Positions 7,987-16,524 of a stretch of DNA of 64,000 bases are shown here, in pieces. Source of the stretch: Calditrichia bacterium (lineage in GTDB: Bacteria > Calditrichota > Calditrichia > RBG-13-44-9 > J075); the NCBI GenBank assembly GCA_020635015.1, contig JACKAP010000003.1:186001-250000 (forward strand). Reading direction: 5' to 3'. Each line of letters opens with the position of its first letter. The first letter of the stretch is position 1. A program made the position numbers and the translations under genes. The notes under the pieces were generated by a model. The model was not told where the DNA came from, searched no databases, and worked only from the letters and a program-made list of their open reading frames with translations.

Positions 7987-10175
7987 TCAGTTGCAATTCG
8001 CTCAATCAATTCATCCAATATCCGCTGCGCCGCCACCGGGATCACCGTTCCGGGGCCGAAGATCGCCGAGGCGCCCTGCTCGAAAAGGAAATCGTAATCC
8101 TGCGCCGGGATCACCCCGCCGACCACCACCATGATGTCTTCCCGTCCCAAATTGTGCAAGGCTTGCATCAATTGCGGAAGGAGGGTCTTGTGCCCGGCGG
8201 CCAGGGAGCTCATCCCGATGATGTGTACGTCGTTCTCCACGGCCTGACGGGCGGTCTCCTCCGGGGTCTGGAACAACGGGCCGATATCGACGTCAAAGCC
8301 CAGGTCGGCGAAGGCGGTGGCGATCACCTTGGCGCCGCGGTCGTGTCCGTCCTGCCCCATTTTTGCGATCAGAATGCGTGGCCGGCGGCCTTCCAATTGT
8401 TCGAATTCGTTGACCTGCCGGCGCACCTGCAGCACATCGGCGTCATCGCCGAAGGCACTGCTGTACACCCCGGAGATCGCCCGGATGGCCGCCTTATGAC
8501 GCCCGAACGCCGTCTCCAGCGCATCGGAGATTTCGCCCAGCGAGGCCCGCGCCCGGGCGGCTTCGATAGAAAGTGCCAGCAGGTTGCCCGCTCCGGAACG
8601 GGCGGCGGCGGTGAGCGCGGTGAGCGCTGCATTCACCCGGGTCTCATCCCGCTCTGCGCGCAACTGTTGCAGTCGCCGGATCTGGGCTTCGCGCACCGCG
8701 CTGTTGTCGATCTCCAGAATGTCGATCGGCGCCTCTTTCTCCGGGCGGTATTTATTTACCCCGACGATGGTCTCCCGCCCGGAATCGATGTAAGCCTGGC
8801 GGCGGGCGGCGGCCTCTTCGATGCGCATTTTCGGAATGCCGGTCTCGATCGCTTTGGCCATCCCGCCCAGGGCGTCGATCTCTTCGATATGTTCCCAGCC
8901 GCGCTTCAGGAGCGCCCCGGTCAGCGCTTCAACATAGTAAGAGCCGGCCCAGGGGTCGATCACCCGGCAGATCCCGGTCTCCTCCTGGAGATAGAGCTGG
9001 GTATTGCGGGCGATGCGCGCGGAAAAATCGGTCGGCAGGGCAATCGCCTCATCGAGTGAATTGGTATGCAGCGACTGGGTATGCCCCATCGCCGCCGCCA
9101 TTGCCTCGATGCAGGTGCGGGCCACATTATTGAACGGATCCTGCTCGGTCAGGCTCCAGCCGGAGGTCTGGGAGTGGGTGCGCAAGGCCATCGACTTGGG
9201 GTCTTTGGGATCAAACTGCTTGATCAACTGCGCCCAGATTAGCCGGGCGGCGCGCATCTTGGCCACTTCCATGAAGTAGTTCATGCCCACCGCCCAGAAA
9301 AAAGAGAGGCGCGGCGCAAAGGCATCGACGTCGATGCCGGCCTGAATGCCGGTCCGCACATACTCCAGCCCGTCGGCCAGGGTGTAAGCCATCTCCAGAT
9401 CCGCCGTGGCCCCGGCTTCCTGCATGTGGTAGCCGGAAATGCTGATGCTGTTGAAGCGGGGCATATTCCGGGAGGTGAAGGAAAAAATATCGGCGATGAT
9501 GCGCATCGAATGAGCCGGAGGGTAGATATAGGTATTGCGCACCATGTATTCCTTGAGAATATCATTCTGAATAGTGCCGGCGAGTTGTGCCATGTCCACT
9601 CCCTGCTCCTCGGCGGTGACGATATAAAACGCCAGCACCGGCAGCACCGCTCCGTTCATGGTCATGGAGACCGAGATTTTATCCAACGGGATTCCGTCGA
9701 AGAGGATCTTCATATCCAGGATGGAGTCGATCGCCACCCCGGCCTTGCCCACATCCCCCACCACCCGCGGATGATCGGAATCGTAACCGCGATGGGTGGC
9801 GAGGTCGAAGGCCACGGAGAGCCCCTTCTGGCCGGCGGCCAGATTGCGGCGATAGAAGGCGTTACTTTCCTCGGCAGTGGAAAAACCGGCATACTGGCGG
9901 ATGGTCCAGGGACGCATCGCGTACATGGTCGCATAGGGCCCGCGCAGGAACGGAGGGATGCCGGCGGTATAGTTCAGATGATTCAATCCGGCGAGGTCTT
10001 CGGAAGTGTAGAGCGGCTTTACCGGAATCTGTTCGTAGGTTTGCCAGCTGAGCGCATCGAGGCTTTCTCCGGCGGCATCTTCGATCATCTTACACCATTG
10101 CTTAAGATCTGGCTTGTCTTTGCTCCCGGGTGACAGCGGCATCCGGGTGAAGTCGGGGAAGTTGACAGATCTCAT
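7983..10175 (-). CDS. mutB: Methylmalonyl-CoA mutase large (catalytic) subunit
   Basis: Interconverts (R)-methylmalonyl-CoA and succinyl-CoA using adenosylcobalamin. 730 residues, the usual length. The N-terminal TIM barrel includes RPWTIRQYAGFSTAEESN and the substrate-channel sequence SISGYHMQEAGA. The C-terminal cobalamin domain has the base-off motif DGHDRG with H611 as axial cobalt ligand, then GMSSLAAGH and VVVGGVIP. Its ATG overlaps the mutA stop (ATGA, 10172-10175), implying translational coupling in a mutA-mutB-(meaB) operon. No cobalamin riboswitch was recognised upstream. Confidence 0.97.
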   Translation of the reverse strand: MRSVNFPDFTRMPLSPGSKDKPDLKQWCKMIEDAAGESLDALSWQTYEQIPVKPLYTSEDLAGLNHLNYTAGIPPFLRGPYATMYAMRPWTIRQYAGFSTAEESNAFYRRNLAAGQKGLSVAFDLATHRGYDSDHPRVVGDVGKAGVAIDSILDMKILFDGIPLDKISVSMTMNGAVLPVLAFYIVTAEEQGVDMAQLAGTIQNDILKEYMVRNTYIYPPAHSMRIIADIFSFTSRNMPRFNSISISGYHMQEAGATADLEMAYTLADGLEYVRTGIQAGIDVDAFAPRLSFFWAVGMNYFMEVAKMRAARLIWAQLIKQFDPKDPKSMALRTHSQTSGWSLTEQDPFNNVARTCIEAMAAAMGHTQSLHTNSLDEAIALPTDFSARIARNTQLYLQEETGICRVIDPWAGSYYVEALTGALLKRGWEHIEEIDALGGMAKAIETGIPKMRIEEAAARRQAYIDSGRETIVGVNKYRPEKEAPIDILEIDNSAVREAQIRRLQQLRAERDETRVNAALTALTAAARSGAGNLLALSIEAARARASLGEISDALETAFGRHKAAIRAISGVYSSAFGDDADVLQVRRQVNEFEQLEGRRPRILIAKMGQDGHDRGAKVIATAFADLGFDVDIGPLFQTPEETARQAVENDVHIIGMSSLAAGHKTLLPQLMQALHNLGREDIMVVVGGVIPAQDYDFLFEQGASAIFGPGTVIPVAAQRILDELIERIATE

Positions 10176-12280
10176 GAAAGCACTCCAAGGGTTTTTGCCA
10201 GGTTGAGCAGGGTCTGGTGTACATTGCTGCGCAGATGAATGAAGCCGTCGATGCCGGCGGCGCGGTACGCTGCTTCCTGCGCGCCGGGCTGTCCGGCCAG
10301 CAGCACGATGGGGGCAGGGGGCTCCGCCTTGAGCGCCCCGGCGAGGGATGCGGCCACTTCGGGATAGCGTTCATCACTGGAGCAGATCACCACGATCGGT
10401 GCTGCGCTCTCCCGGGCGGCCTGAACGGCTGCTTCCACCGAAGCAAATCCGGCGGGAGCAATTACTTCAAATCCACCCACTTGAAAGAAAGCAGTGCTGA
10501 AGTCGGCCCGGGCTTTATGCTCGCGCAGCGGGCCCATATTGGCCAGGAACACGCTGATCCCACTGCCATGATCCGCTTTGTGCTGCTCCAATGCCTGGCG
10601 AAAATGTTCGAACATTGCTGCGGCACGATGCAGGCAAAGCGGTTCAACCGTCTCGGTGCCCGGCTCCGGGCGCAGGGCGGCATTGATCTCGCCGATCGTG
10701 GCTCCGGTGCCGGCAGCCGCGGCAATGGCGGCAATGAAATTCCCAGGACCGGCGGATGCAAGCGCCTGCAGTGCTTTCCGGCAGGCCGGCTCATCCCGAT
10801 GACCGCGATGTTTTTGTGGATGCGTTTCGTGCTGCTCCACACGAGTTGCGGCCGCAGCGCCGGGAGCCGCGAGGGGCTTTTCCTGCAAATTGGGATAGCT
10901 GTTGGTGCCGATCAGCTTATCCCTGCGGGTAGCGAGGTGCTCGAGGCGTTGTTGGGCGGTGTCCGCCGCCAGGGTCTGGGGGTAATTGTCCTTTAACGCC
11001 GCCGCCATGCCGCCGCGTTTCTCGATCTCCTGGAACAGCGCCCAGGCCTTTTCCGCCAGTTCGGCGGTGAGCGTCTCGACATACCATGATCCGCCGGCGG
11101 GATCGATCACCCGGTCGAGATGGCTCTCTTCTTTGAGGATGATCTGAATATTGCGCGCCATGCGGCGGGAGAATTCGTCTGCCGGGCGCAGGGGCTCATC
11201 AAAAGCCCCCACCTCAAGGCTGTTGCTGCCTCCGACGATTCCGGAGAAGGCTTCGGTGGTGGCGCGGAGCATATTCACATAGGGATCGTAAACGGTCTTA
11301 TTCCAGCGGGAGGTGCGGGTGTGGAGCACCATCTGCTGGGCCTTTTCACTACCGCCGAAAGCCTGCACGATCTGCGCCCAGAGCACCCGGGCGGCGCGCA
11401 GTTTGGCAATCTCCATGAAAAATTGCGAACCCAGGGCAAAACTAAAGCGGATGCGCGGGGCGATATCTTCGGCAGAGAAATTGCGGCGGATCATCGCCCG
11501 CAGATATTCGGCACCGGTTGCCATTGCAAATCCCAGCTCTTGCGCAGCGCTGGCGCCGGCGTGCTGGTAAACCTCCGCCCGAATATCAAACACCTGAAAT
11601 TGCGGGGCTTCCCCGATGCTCCAGGTATAAATGCCGGCGGTCTCGTCATACAGTTGTTCCAGGGAAAGGGGCAGCGCGCCAGCCGTCGCCAGATCGCCCA
11701 GCGGATCGGCCCCGGCACAGCCCCGGAGGGCATTGAGGCTTTTCCCTGACTTGCGGCATAGCGCGGTCAGCATGCCAGCCGCCGCTGCCGCACTGCTGCC
11801 GGGATGGATGTAGAGCGGAATCTTTTCGATGGGCACCCCCTGCAGGGCCGTTTCCCACTCGGGTAATGTCGCGAGGGGAATGCCTCCGTCCGGTCCCTCT
11901 GCTCCCTCAACACCCAGCGGCAATATCACCGCGCTCTGGCCATTGGCCAGGTCGTGGCGCAGGGCCCGGTTGAAATCGGCTGCGGTGCCGGCCGGCACCT
12001 CCTGGGCAATCTCCCAGCTTTTCAACCGCCCTCCGGCGACCGTACTGCCCCGCAGGAAGGGCGGAAATCCGGGCAGGGTGCCGGCATGCGGCGCGCCGGC
12101 CAGATCTTCCGGCCAGTAGATCGGCTGGAGCGTGATGCCTTCGTAAGTGGGGCTGAGGAGCACCTTGTCAAAGCTGGCTCCCTTCAGCAGTTTCTCCGCT
12201 GCTGCCCGCCAGTCTTCCTTACGGGCCGGGGGGAAAAGCCGGTTTAAACCTTGCGCTGCAGTTTGCTTTTTCTGTTTCAT
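10172..12280 (-). CDS. mutA: Methylmalonyl-CoA mutase small subunit
   Basis: Non-catalytic partner of the mutase heterodimer. From the ATG at 12280 (GGGAG 8 bases upstream) it is about 702 residues. It keeps the barrel fold words of the family (IARNIQIILKEESHLDRVIDPAGGSWYVE-type region and RMARNI) but the C-terminal cobalamin-like domain lacks DxHxxG: the corresponding place reads VFLANMGPLREHKARADF. Loss of this motif is typical of the small subunit. The frame extends further to 12337 but the ribosome-binding site supports 12280. It is coupled to mutB by an ATGA overlap. Confidence 0.95.
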   Translation of the reverse strand: MKQKKQTAAQGLNRLFPPARKEDWRAAAEKLLKGASFDKVLLSPTYEGITLQPIYWPEDLAGAPHAGTLPGFPPFLRGSTVAGGRLKSWEIAQEVPAGTAADFNRALRHDLANGQSAVILPLGVEGAEGPDGGIPLATLPEWETALQGVPIEKIPLYIHPGSSAAAAAGMLTALCRKSGKSLNALRGCAGADPLGDLATAGALPLSLEQLYDETAGIYTWSIGEAPQFQVFDIRAEVYQHAGASAAQELGFAMATGAEYLRAMIRRNFSAEDIAPRIRFSFALGSQFFMEIAKLRAARVLWAQIVQAFGGSEKAQQMVLHTRTSRWNKTVYDPYVNMLRATTEAFSGIVGGSNSLEVGAFDEPLRPADEFSRRMARNIQIILKEESHLDRVIDPAGGSWYVETLTAELAEKAWALFQEIEKRGGMAAALKDNYPQTLAADTAQQRLEHLATRRDKLIGTNSYPNLQEKPLAAPGAAAATRVEQHETHPQKHRGHRDEPACRKALQALASAGPGNFIAAIAAAAGTGATIGEINAALRPEPGTETVEPLCLHRAAAMFEHFRQALEQHKADHGSGISVFLANMGPLREHKARADFSTAFFQVGGFEVIAPAGFASVEAAVQAARESAAPIVVICSSDERYPEVAASLAGALKAEPPAPIVLLAGQPGAQEAAYRAAGIDGFIHLRSNVHQTLLNLAKTLGVLS

Positions 12281-12392
12281 GAACGCACTCCCGGTATATT
12301 TCCTGGGCATCCCGCTCAAAAGCGGGCATGCGAGCATAAATTAGAAGCGCGGTACTTTTCAAACCATGATCTTGCTTAATCCATGTTCTTGC

Positions 12393-13781
12393 TTAACCAT
12401 AGAATTGATTTCTCTCTGTATCGCGCATTTTATCAAAATAAACCCGCGCCGCGCCCATCACCTTGGGGGCCAGGAGCAGGGCCGAGGTCATAGTTGGGAT
12501 GGCCATCAGGGCGTACATCCCGTCGATCAGGCTGACGGCAGCGTCCAGGGACGCGACGGCGGCGACCACCATCAGGGTAACGTAGATATAATTATAAAGA
12601 TGCTGCCGTTCGGCGCCGATCAGGAAACCCAGGCACTTGGTGCCGTAGTAGGAATAGCTGAACATGGTGCTGGTGCTGAAGAAGATCACACAGATAATCA
12701 GCACATAGGTGCCGATGCCAGGCATGCCGGTGTTGAAGGCGGTGGCAGTGAGGGTGACCCCGTCGGCGGCGCTGGTCTGCCAGGCGCCGGTCACCAGGAT
12801 CACCAGGGCGGTCATGGTGCAAACGATCAGGGTGTCGACGAAGGGGCCCATCATAGCGACCAGCCCCTCGCGAATCGGCTCCTGGGTCTTGGCCGCACCG
12901 TGGGCCATGGCCTCGGTACCGATGCCCGCCTCGTTGGAAAAAGCGCCGCGGCGGATGCCGGTAACGATCACCGTTCCCAGGGCACCGCCTCCAACCGCCT
13001 TGCCGGTGAAGGCATCGGAAATGATCAGCATCAGGTATTGGGGCACCATCTGATAATTCTCCAGCAGGATCCAGATCGCCGACCCCATATACAGCAGCAC
13101 CATGGCCGGCACCAGTTTGGAAGTAACCGCGCCGATGCGAACGATGCCCCCAAAGACCACCAGGGCTACCAGGGCGGCGATCAGGATGCCGCTGGTAAGG
13201 TTGAAGCTGAAAACCTGCGAGGCTTCCAGCCACCCGTTGGGGATAAACACCACTTCGCGAAGGATCTGTACCAATTGATTGATCTGGAAAAGCGGCAGGC
13301 AGCCGATCAAGCCAGCAAGGCAGAAGAGCGTTGCCAGGGGTTTCCAGCGCCGCCCAAGGCCTTCCGTGACCACATACATCGGTCCGCCCTGGAGATGCCC
13401 CATGCTGTCCTTGCCGCGGTACATGATCGCCAGAGAGCAGGTGAAGAATTTGGTGGCGATGCCGACCAGCGCACTCATCCACATCCAGAAAATCGCTCCC
13501 GGCCCTCCGGCCTGAATGGCGATGGCCACTCCGGCAATATTGCCCATCCCGATGGTCCCGGCCAGGGCGCTGGAGAGGGCCTGGAAGTGGGAAATGTCGC
13601 CGGCATCGTCCGGGTTGTCATATTTACCCTGCACAATGGCGATGGCATGTTTAAAATAGCGGAAGGGTAGCAAGCGGGAGTAGAGCAGAAAAAAGAAACC
13701 GCCACCCAGCAGCAGTACCAGCAGCCAGGGCCCCCAGGCGAGTTCTGCGAACTGTATGATCAAGCCTTCGATATATTCCAT
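12393..13781 (-). CDS. Alanine/glycine:cation symporter (AGCS family)
   Basis: Sodium- or proton-coupled importer of alanine or glycine in the inner membrane. From the ATG at 13781 it is 462 residues with about ten hydrophobic segments. Family signatures seen are ALAGTIGMGNIAGVA, AGGPGAIFWMW, RGKDSMGHLQGGPMY and GIRRGAFSNEAGIGTEAMAH. An upstream extension to 14051 in the same frame lacks family sequence. It lies 110 bp beyond mutA's start on the same strand but may have its own promoter. Substrate preference between Ala and Gly cannot be decided; the surrounding amino-acid catabolism fits either. Confidence 0.93.
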   Translation of the reverse strand: MEYIEGLIIQFAELAWGPWLLVLLLGGGFFFLLYSRLLPFRYFKHAIAIVQGKYDNPDDAGDISHFQALSSALAGTIGMGNIAGVAIAIQAGGPGAIFWMWMSALVGIATKFFTCSLAIMYRGKDSMGHLQGGPMYVVTEGLGRRWKPLATLFCLAGLIGCLPLFQINQLVQILREVVFIPNGWLEASQVFSFNLTSGILIAALVALVVFGGIVRIGAVTSKLVPAMVLLYMGSAIWILLENYQMVPQYLMLIISDAFTGKAVGGGALGTVIVTGIRRGAFSNEAGIGTEAMAHGAAKTQEPIREGLVAMMGPFVDTLIVCTMTALVILVTGAWQTSAADGVTLTATAFNTGMPGIGTYVLIICVIFFSTSTMFSYSYYGTKCLGFLIGAERQHLYNYIYVTLMVVAAVASLDAAVSLIDGMYALMAIPTMTSALLLAPKVMGAARVYFDKMRDTERNQFYG

Positions 13782-14093
13782 AATAAACCTGAATTTGGGT
13801 TTAACATCAAGATAAACAATAACGGCGAGAATCCCAACCTTTTCCGTAACTGCAGCAGTTGAGACCTCCGGCACCATGCCGATGGCAAATGTAACACAAT
13901 CTGGCTTAAAAAAAAACCGAACGGAAGGGATTCCTAAAAATTGATTGAGAATTTTGGGCGGGAAGTTGTCTCTGGATGGTAAAGCGGATGAAATTAAGGT
14001 TAAGGAGTTGATGGGTTGCCGGGGAAAACTGGGCGAAAACCCATCAACCATTAACTCATCAACCCATTAAGCTATCAACTCAAAGGAGTATAA
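13782..14093. repeat. Intergenic region with GTTGATGGGTT inverted repeat
   Basis: 312 bases without a gene. GTTGATGGGTT (14007-14017) is complementary to AACCCATCAAC (14038-14048), followed by further CATTAACTCATCAACCC words to about 14077. It is one copy of the GGGTTAAT/GTTGATGGG family that also occurs at about 15040, 21055, 25685, 47220, 52750 and 63536. The remainder would contain the leader of the symporter gene; no riboswitch was recognised. Confidence 0.55.
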
Positions 14094-14267
14094 ATGAAAA
14101 CACAACCGCAGTTGACGCTCGCTTTTTCCGCCACGCCGCAGATGGCCGATGTGCTAACCCGGGTGCTCCGGATGAAATCCCGCGAGAAGGGCAAGATGGT
14201 CAATCTTTCCAGTTATATAAAAGAACTGTTGATCCGCGACATCGAAACAAACTATCTGAAGAAATAA
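14094..14267 (+). CDS. Small ribbon-helix-helix-like protein
   Basis: 57 residues from an ATG with a strong AAAGGAG site 7 bases upstream. The C-terminal half (KMVNLSSYIKELLIRDIE) has the polar-helix pattern of Arc/MetJ/CopG ribbon-helix-helix DNA-binding proteins, with a preceding beta-like segment (QLTLAFSA). It is convergent with the STAS gene and shares a hairpin with it. It has no toxin-like neighbour, so an antitoxin role is not supported. A DNA-binding role is inference from the pattern only. Confidence 0.6.
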   Translation: MKTQPQLTLAFSATPQMADVLTRVLRMKSREKGKMVNLSSYIKELLIRDIETNYLKK

Positions 14268-14289
14268 CCGCCGGGATAGCGGTTATTTC
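14261..14289. terminator. Bidirectional hairpin overlapping two convergent stop codons
   Basis: GAAATAACCGC (14261-14271) and GCGGTTATTTC (14279-14289) are perfect 11-base arms with a 7-base loop. The arms contain the stop codons of both convergent genes (14265-14267 plus strand, 14283-14285 minus strand). T-tracts are short, so termination strength is uncertain. Confidence 0.6.
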
Positions 14290-14588
14290 TCGACCGGGAT
14301 CAGCTTGTCTAATTTGATTGAGTGGAATACTCTGTATACCGGATCGCTGATCCCCCGGATGCGCAGCCTTCTCCCGTTGGCGATCAACTCTTTATAAAAA
14401 ATCAGGAACAGCCCGATGGCCAGGCTGCTCATGAATAGCACTCCGGAGAGTTTGAAAACGATCTCATCATGCCCCTGGGAGAGCAGGGTGTGTAACAGCT
14501 GCCCCAGTTCTTTGGCTTCATCATTGTCGACGCTGCCATTGAGGGCGACATAAGCGGTATTGCCATCATTCTGACAACTTATTTCCAT
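14283..14588 (-). CDS. STAS-domain protein (anti-anti-sigma factor-like)
   Basis: 101 residues forming a complete STAS domain: beta-strand start MEISCQNDGNTAYVALNGSV, then DEIVFKLSGVLFMSSLAIG, where the S/T pair after the hydrophobic strand is the position phosphorylated in SpoIIAA/RsbV relatives. A GGAGG site precedes the ATG. A sigma-70-like promoter is seen at 14638-14665 on the minus strand. A second STAS protein lies 500 bp away (15093-15440), but no RsbW-type kinase or PP2C phosphatase is nearby. A partner-switch role is inferred from the domain. Confidence 0.8.
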   Translation of the reverse strand: MEISCQNDGNTAYVALNGSVDNDEAKELGQLLHTLLSQGHDEIVFKLSGVLFMSSLAIGLFLIFYKELIANGRRLRIRGISDPVYRVFHSIKLDKLIPVEK

Positions 14589-14637
14589 GTGCTGCCTCCG
14601 GTTGGTTAAGACCCATAATCTACTTTTTACACCCTAT

Positions 14638-14665
14638 AATGTAAGCTTCTCAGCGAAATAGTCAA
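14638..14665 (-). promoter_or_regulatory. Putative sigma-70-type promoter for the first STAS gene
   Basis: On the minus strand TTGACT (14665-14660), a 16-base spacer and TACATT (14643-14638), about 50 bp before the STAS start. Confidence 0.45.
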
Positions 14666-14690
14666 GTGAACAAAAATTTACTATTTTGGA

Positions 14691-14719
14691 TTGACTTTGT
14701 GTGCTTATTGCTGTAAAAT
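14691..14719 (+). promoter_or_regulatory. Strong sigma-70-type promoter for the 89-residue protein gene
   Basis: TTGACT (14691-14696), 17-base spacer, TAAAAT (14714-14719). It is divergent from the STAS promoter, with the two -35 boxes 25 bp apart. Downstream, CAGGT...ACCTG forms a short dyad in the leader before the GAGGGGG ribosome-binding site. Confidence 0.6.
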
Positions 14720-14754
14720 ACAGGTGAACGTATGAATACCTGAGGGGGTGAAAT

Positions 14755-15024
14755 ATGAGTAGCAAAAAAATCCAGATCCATCTGGTGCTTCCCAGCGGGC
14801 AGAGAAGAGATTTTACCATCGTGCCGGGCACCAATTGGCGGGCGGAGCTGAATGCACAGCTTCAGGACCAATATCCCCGCTCGGAGAATGTCACCCTGGT
14901 GGAGGAATGGTCGCAACAAAAGCTGGCCTCCGGAAAAGTGCTCCGCACCAACGTGATGTTTGAAATTCGCAAGAATTACTTTGTTTTGGGACATTTGGTG
15001 GCGAGCCTACCGCCAGACAATTGA
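14755..15024 (+). CDS. Conserved-looking small protein of unknown function
   Basis: 89 residues, cytoplasmic, no signal peptide or membrane segment. It follows a strong promoter and a GAGGGGG ribosome-binding site. The pattern (KIQIHLVLPSGQRRDFTIVP, then NVTLVEEWSQQ and MFEIRKNYFVLGH) suggests a small mostly beta, ubiquitin-like or STAS-partner fold, but I do not recognise a family. It lies between two STAS genes, so a role with them is possible but unproven. Confidence 0.65.
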   Translation: MSSKKIQIHLVLPSGQRRDFTIVPGTNWRAELNAQLQDQYPRSENVTLVEEWSQQKLASGKVLRTNVMFEIRKNYFVLGHLVASLPPDN

Positions 15025-15030
15025 TATGAA

Positions 15031-15093
15031 AAATAAGTTGATGGGGTAATGGGGAAAAGCGGATGGCAACCATTACCCCACCGGCCCAACAAC
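15031..15093. repeat. TGGGGTAATGG inverted repeat
   Basis: TGGGGTAATGG (15042-15052) and CCATTACCCCA (15070-15080) are perfect 11-base arms, nested in looser GTTGATGG...CCCAACAAC words. It lies between convergent genes and may act as a shared terminator. Confidence 0.55.
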
Positions 15094-15440
15094 TACATCT
15101 CGCCGCTGATGTTCTCCGGACTGTAGTTGCGGGGCCGCCGATCAATCCATACCCGCTCATCCAGGCCGACCAGTTCGAACAAATTATATACCAGGTCATT
15201 GACCATGGTGAGGCAGATATATTTTGAATTGAGGAGAAGACTCTCGATAAATTCTACGAAGCTTCCCAGGGCGTGGGTCTGAATAAAGGGTACCTGGGCA
15301 AGATCGATGATGACATCGCGAAAATCCCGTTCCAGGACTTTGGCGAATGTTGCGCGCAGATCCCGGTTATGCTCGTTTCTGATTTCGCCGGTAATGAGTA
15401 TATAAATAGTCTGTTTCTGCTGTTGATAGCGGATATACAT
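15093..15440 (-). CDS. Second STAS-domain protein
   Basis: 115 residues. Strand-helix pattern MYIRYQQQKQTIYILITGEI ... VIIDLAQVPFIQTHALGSFVEF fits a STAS domain, with THALGS at the place of the phosphorylatable loop. An AGGA site is 6 bases before the ATG. It pairs in location with the STAS protein at 14283-14588 but is clearly diverged from it, so the two are probably functionally distinct. No cognate kinase is in the window. Confidence 0.7.
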   Translation of the reverse strand: MYIRYQQQKQTIYILITGEIRNEHNRDLRATFAKVLERDFRDVIIDLAQVPFIQTHALGSFVEFIESLLLNSKYICLTMVNDLVYNLFELVGLDERVWIDRRPRNYSPENISGEM

Positions 15441-15705
15441 GTGCGATCCTTAATTCCCTGGAAATAATTTAAGACAACAATCCTGCTTGATCATGCCATG
15501 TAGACAACAGATTAACAAAATCCTCTGTCCAAAATGTGATCCATTTCCTTATCTCGGCAACCGATTTTCAAACCGCCAACCGGAACCGACTATTGCCTGT
15601 ATTCGTTAACAATTAAATTTTACCATTTGCAAAAGCTAAAATAGTTTATCTAATTTAAGCAACGACCGATTATATCGACACAGGCGAACTTAGGAGGTGC
15701 TCTTG
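15441..15705. other. AT-rich intergenic region with no gene seen
   Basis: Divergent spacer between the second STAS gene and khpA. It must hold their promoters, but I could not pick hexamers with confidence. No repeat or RNA gene was recognised. Confidence 0.4.
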
Positions 15706-15936
15706 ATGAAGGATTATGTGGAGTTCATAGTGAAGCATTTGGTGGATAATCCGGATGCCGTTCGGGTTACGGAAGTGCAGAGTGAGCGGGTAACCGTTTA
15801 CGAACTGCGGGTCGGTGAAGGTGATATGGGCAAGATCATCGGAAAACGCGGACAGAATGCCTCCGCTTTGCGAACCTTGTTGAATGCGGTTTCTGCAAAA
15901 TCAGGCAAACGGGCGGTGCTGGAAATTTTAGAATAA
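15706..15936 (+). CDS. khpA: KH-domain RNA-binding protein KhpA
   Basis: 76 residues. A single KH domain with the RNA-binding loop GKIIGKRGQN (GKRG = GxxG). KhpA binds RNA, often with KhpB/Jag, and affects cell division and small-RNA function in other bacteria. The ATG at 15706 has TAGGAGGT 8 bases upstream; a GTG nine bases earlier overlaps that site and is not the start. It is normally found near rpsP-rimM-trmD; here it stands alone. Confidence 0.9.
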   Translation: MKDYVEFIVKHLVDNPDAVRVTEVQSERVTVYELRVGEGDMGKIIGKRGQNASALRTLLNAVSAKSGKRAVLEILE

Positions 15937-15952
15937 TTCGACGTGGCATTTG

Positions 15953-15980
15953 TTGACAGTGCAGCCGTTTGCAATATATT
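15953..15980 (+). promoter_or_regulatory. Orphan sigma-70-type promoter
   Basis: A consensus TTGACA (15953-15958), 16-base spacer and TATATT (15975-15980) just after khpA. No plus-strand gene starts within the next 600 bases, and the next gene is on the opposite strand. Confidence 0.5.
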
Positions 15981-16010
15981 ACCGGGCGATCGTCCTGCTG
16001 TTCGCCCGGT
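15981..16010 (+). terminator. GC-rich hairpin after khpA and after the orphan promoter
   Basis: ACCGGGCGA (15981-15989) and TCGCCCGGT (16002-16010) are perfect arms with a 12-base loop. It could end khpA transcripts, or be the 5' hairpin of a small RNA made from the promoter at 15953-15980. The T-tract is poor. Confidence 0.4.
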
Positions 16011-16152
16011 GATTTCCTACTTTCCCTGCGACAGAGGCGGAGGTCGGTTCTTTTGATCCGTATTGCAGCGCAGCGGGAAAAGCATGACCGGACATATCCC
16101 GGCCTTGCCATTGGTTCAGGGGTTGAAACCTGCCCACCGATCTATCCCTTCC

Positions 16153-16398
16153 TCAAAGCAACTCAACGGCTTGCTGGTCTTCGATGAAAAAATATTTCTG
16201 ATTCATTTTGGAGGTGGAGATCTTCATCTTGGCATTGCGCTTATTGCCGGTGGTGCGGTAAAAGTTATGCATGAAGGGGATTTTGACCAGCACATGGTCG
16301 CCGCTGTTTAAAATCTCTTCCTGCCCGGAATTGGCGATAACCGGCCCGACGACCCGGAAACGCTGCCCTTCGGATAAGTCTTTGAATTTTTTCTGCAT
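16153..16398 (-). CDS. Small basic protein of unknown function
   Basis: 81 residues from the ATG at 16398 (AAGGGAG site 8 bases upstream). Sequence MQKKFKDLSEGQRFRVVGPV, a central VLVKIPFMHNFYRTTGNKR and KMKISTSKMNQKYFFIED suggests a compact beta-barrel (SH3- or OB-like) rich in lysine, perhaps nucleic-acid binding. No family was recognised. The frame can be extended to 16440 but the ribosome-binding site favours 16398. Confidence 0.65.
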   Translation of the reverse strand: MQKKFKDLSEGQRFRVVGPVIANSGQEEILNSGDHVLVKIPFMHNFYRTTGNKRNAKMKISTSKMNQKYFFIEDQQAVELL

Positions 16399-16524
16399 TT
16401 CAGGCTCCCTTTTGATTTGAATCGATACCTGTGACCTCAACGAACCAGGTAATCAAAGCCGTGGATTTGCTTCACACATTTATCGGGTATCAAATTAAAA
16501 ATTTTCAGGTATGGAAAACAAGAA

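Noticed and set aside
12366..13670. 434-codon plus-strand frame
   Set aside because: Histidine/glycine-rich shadow of the AGCS symporter gene.
7880..13781. Cobalamin riboswitch controlling the mutase genes
   Set aside because: The upstream regions of mutA and mutB/meaB lack recognisable riboswitch core words, and the genes overlap.
14094..14267. Antitoxin of a toxin-antitoxin pair
   Set aside because: No toxin-like gene is adjacent; the neighbours are STAS and symporter genes.
15986..16150. SRP RNA, tmRNA or RNase P RNA
   Set aside because: The conserved words of these RNAs were not found; only a promoter and a hairpin are visible.
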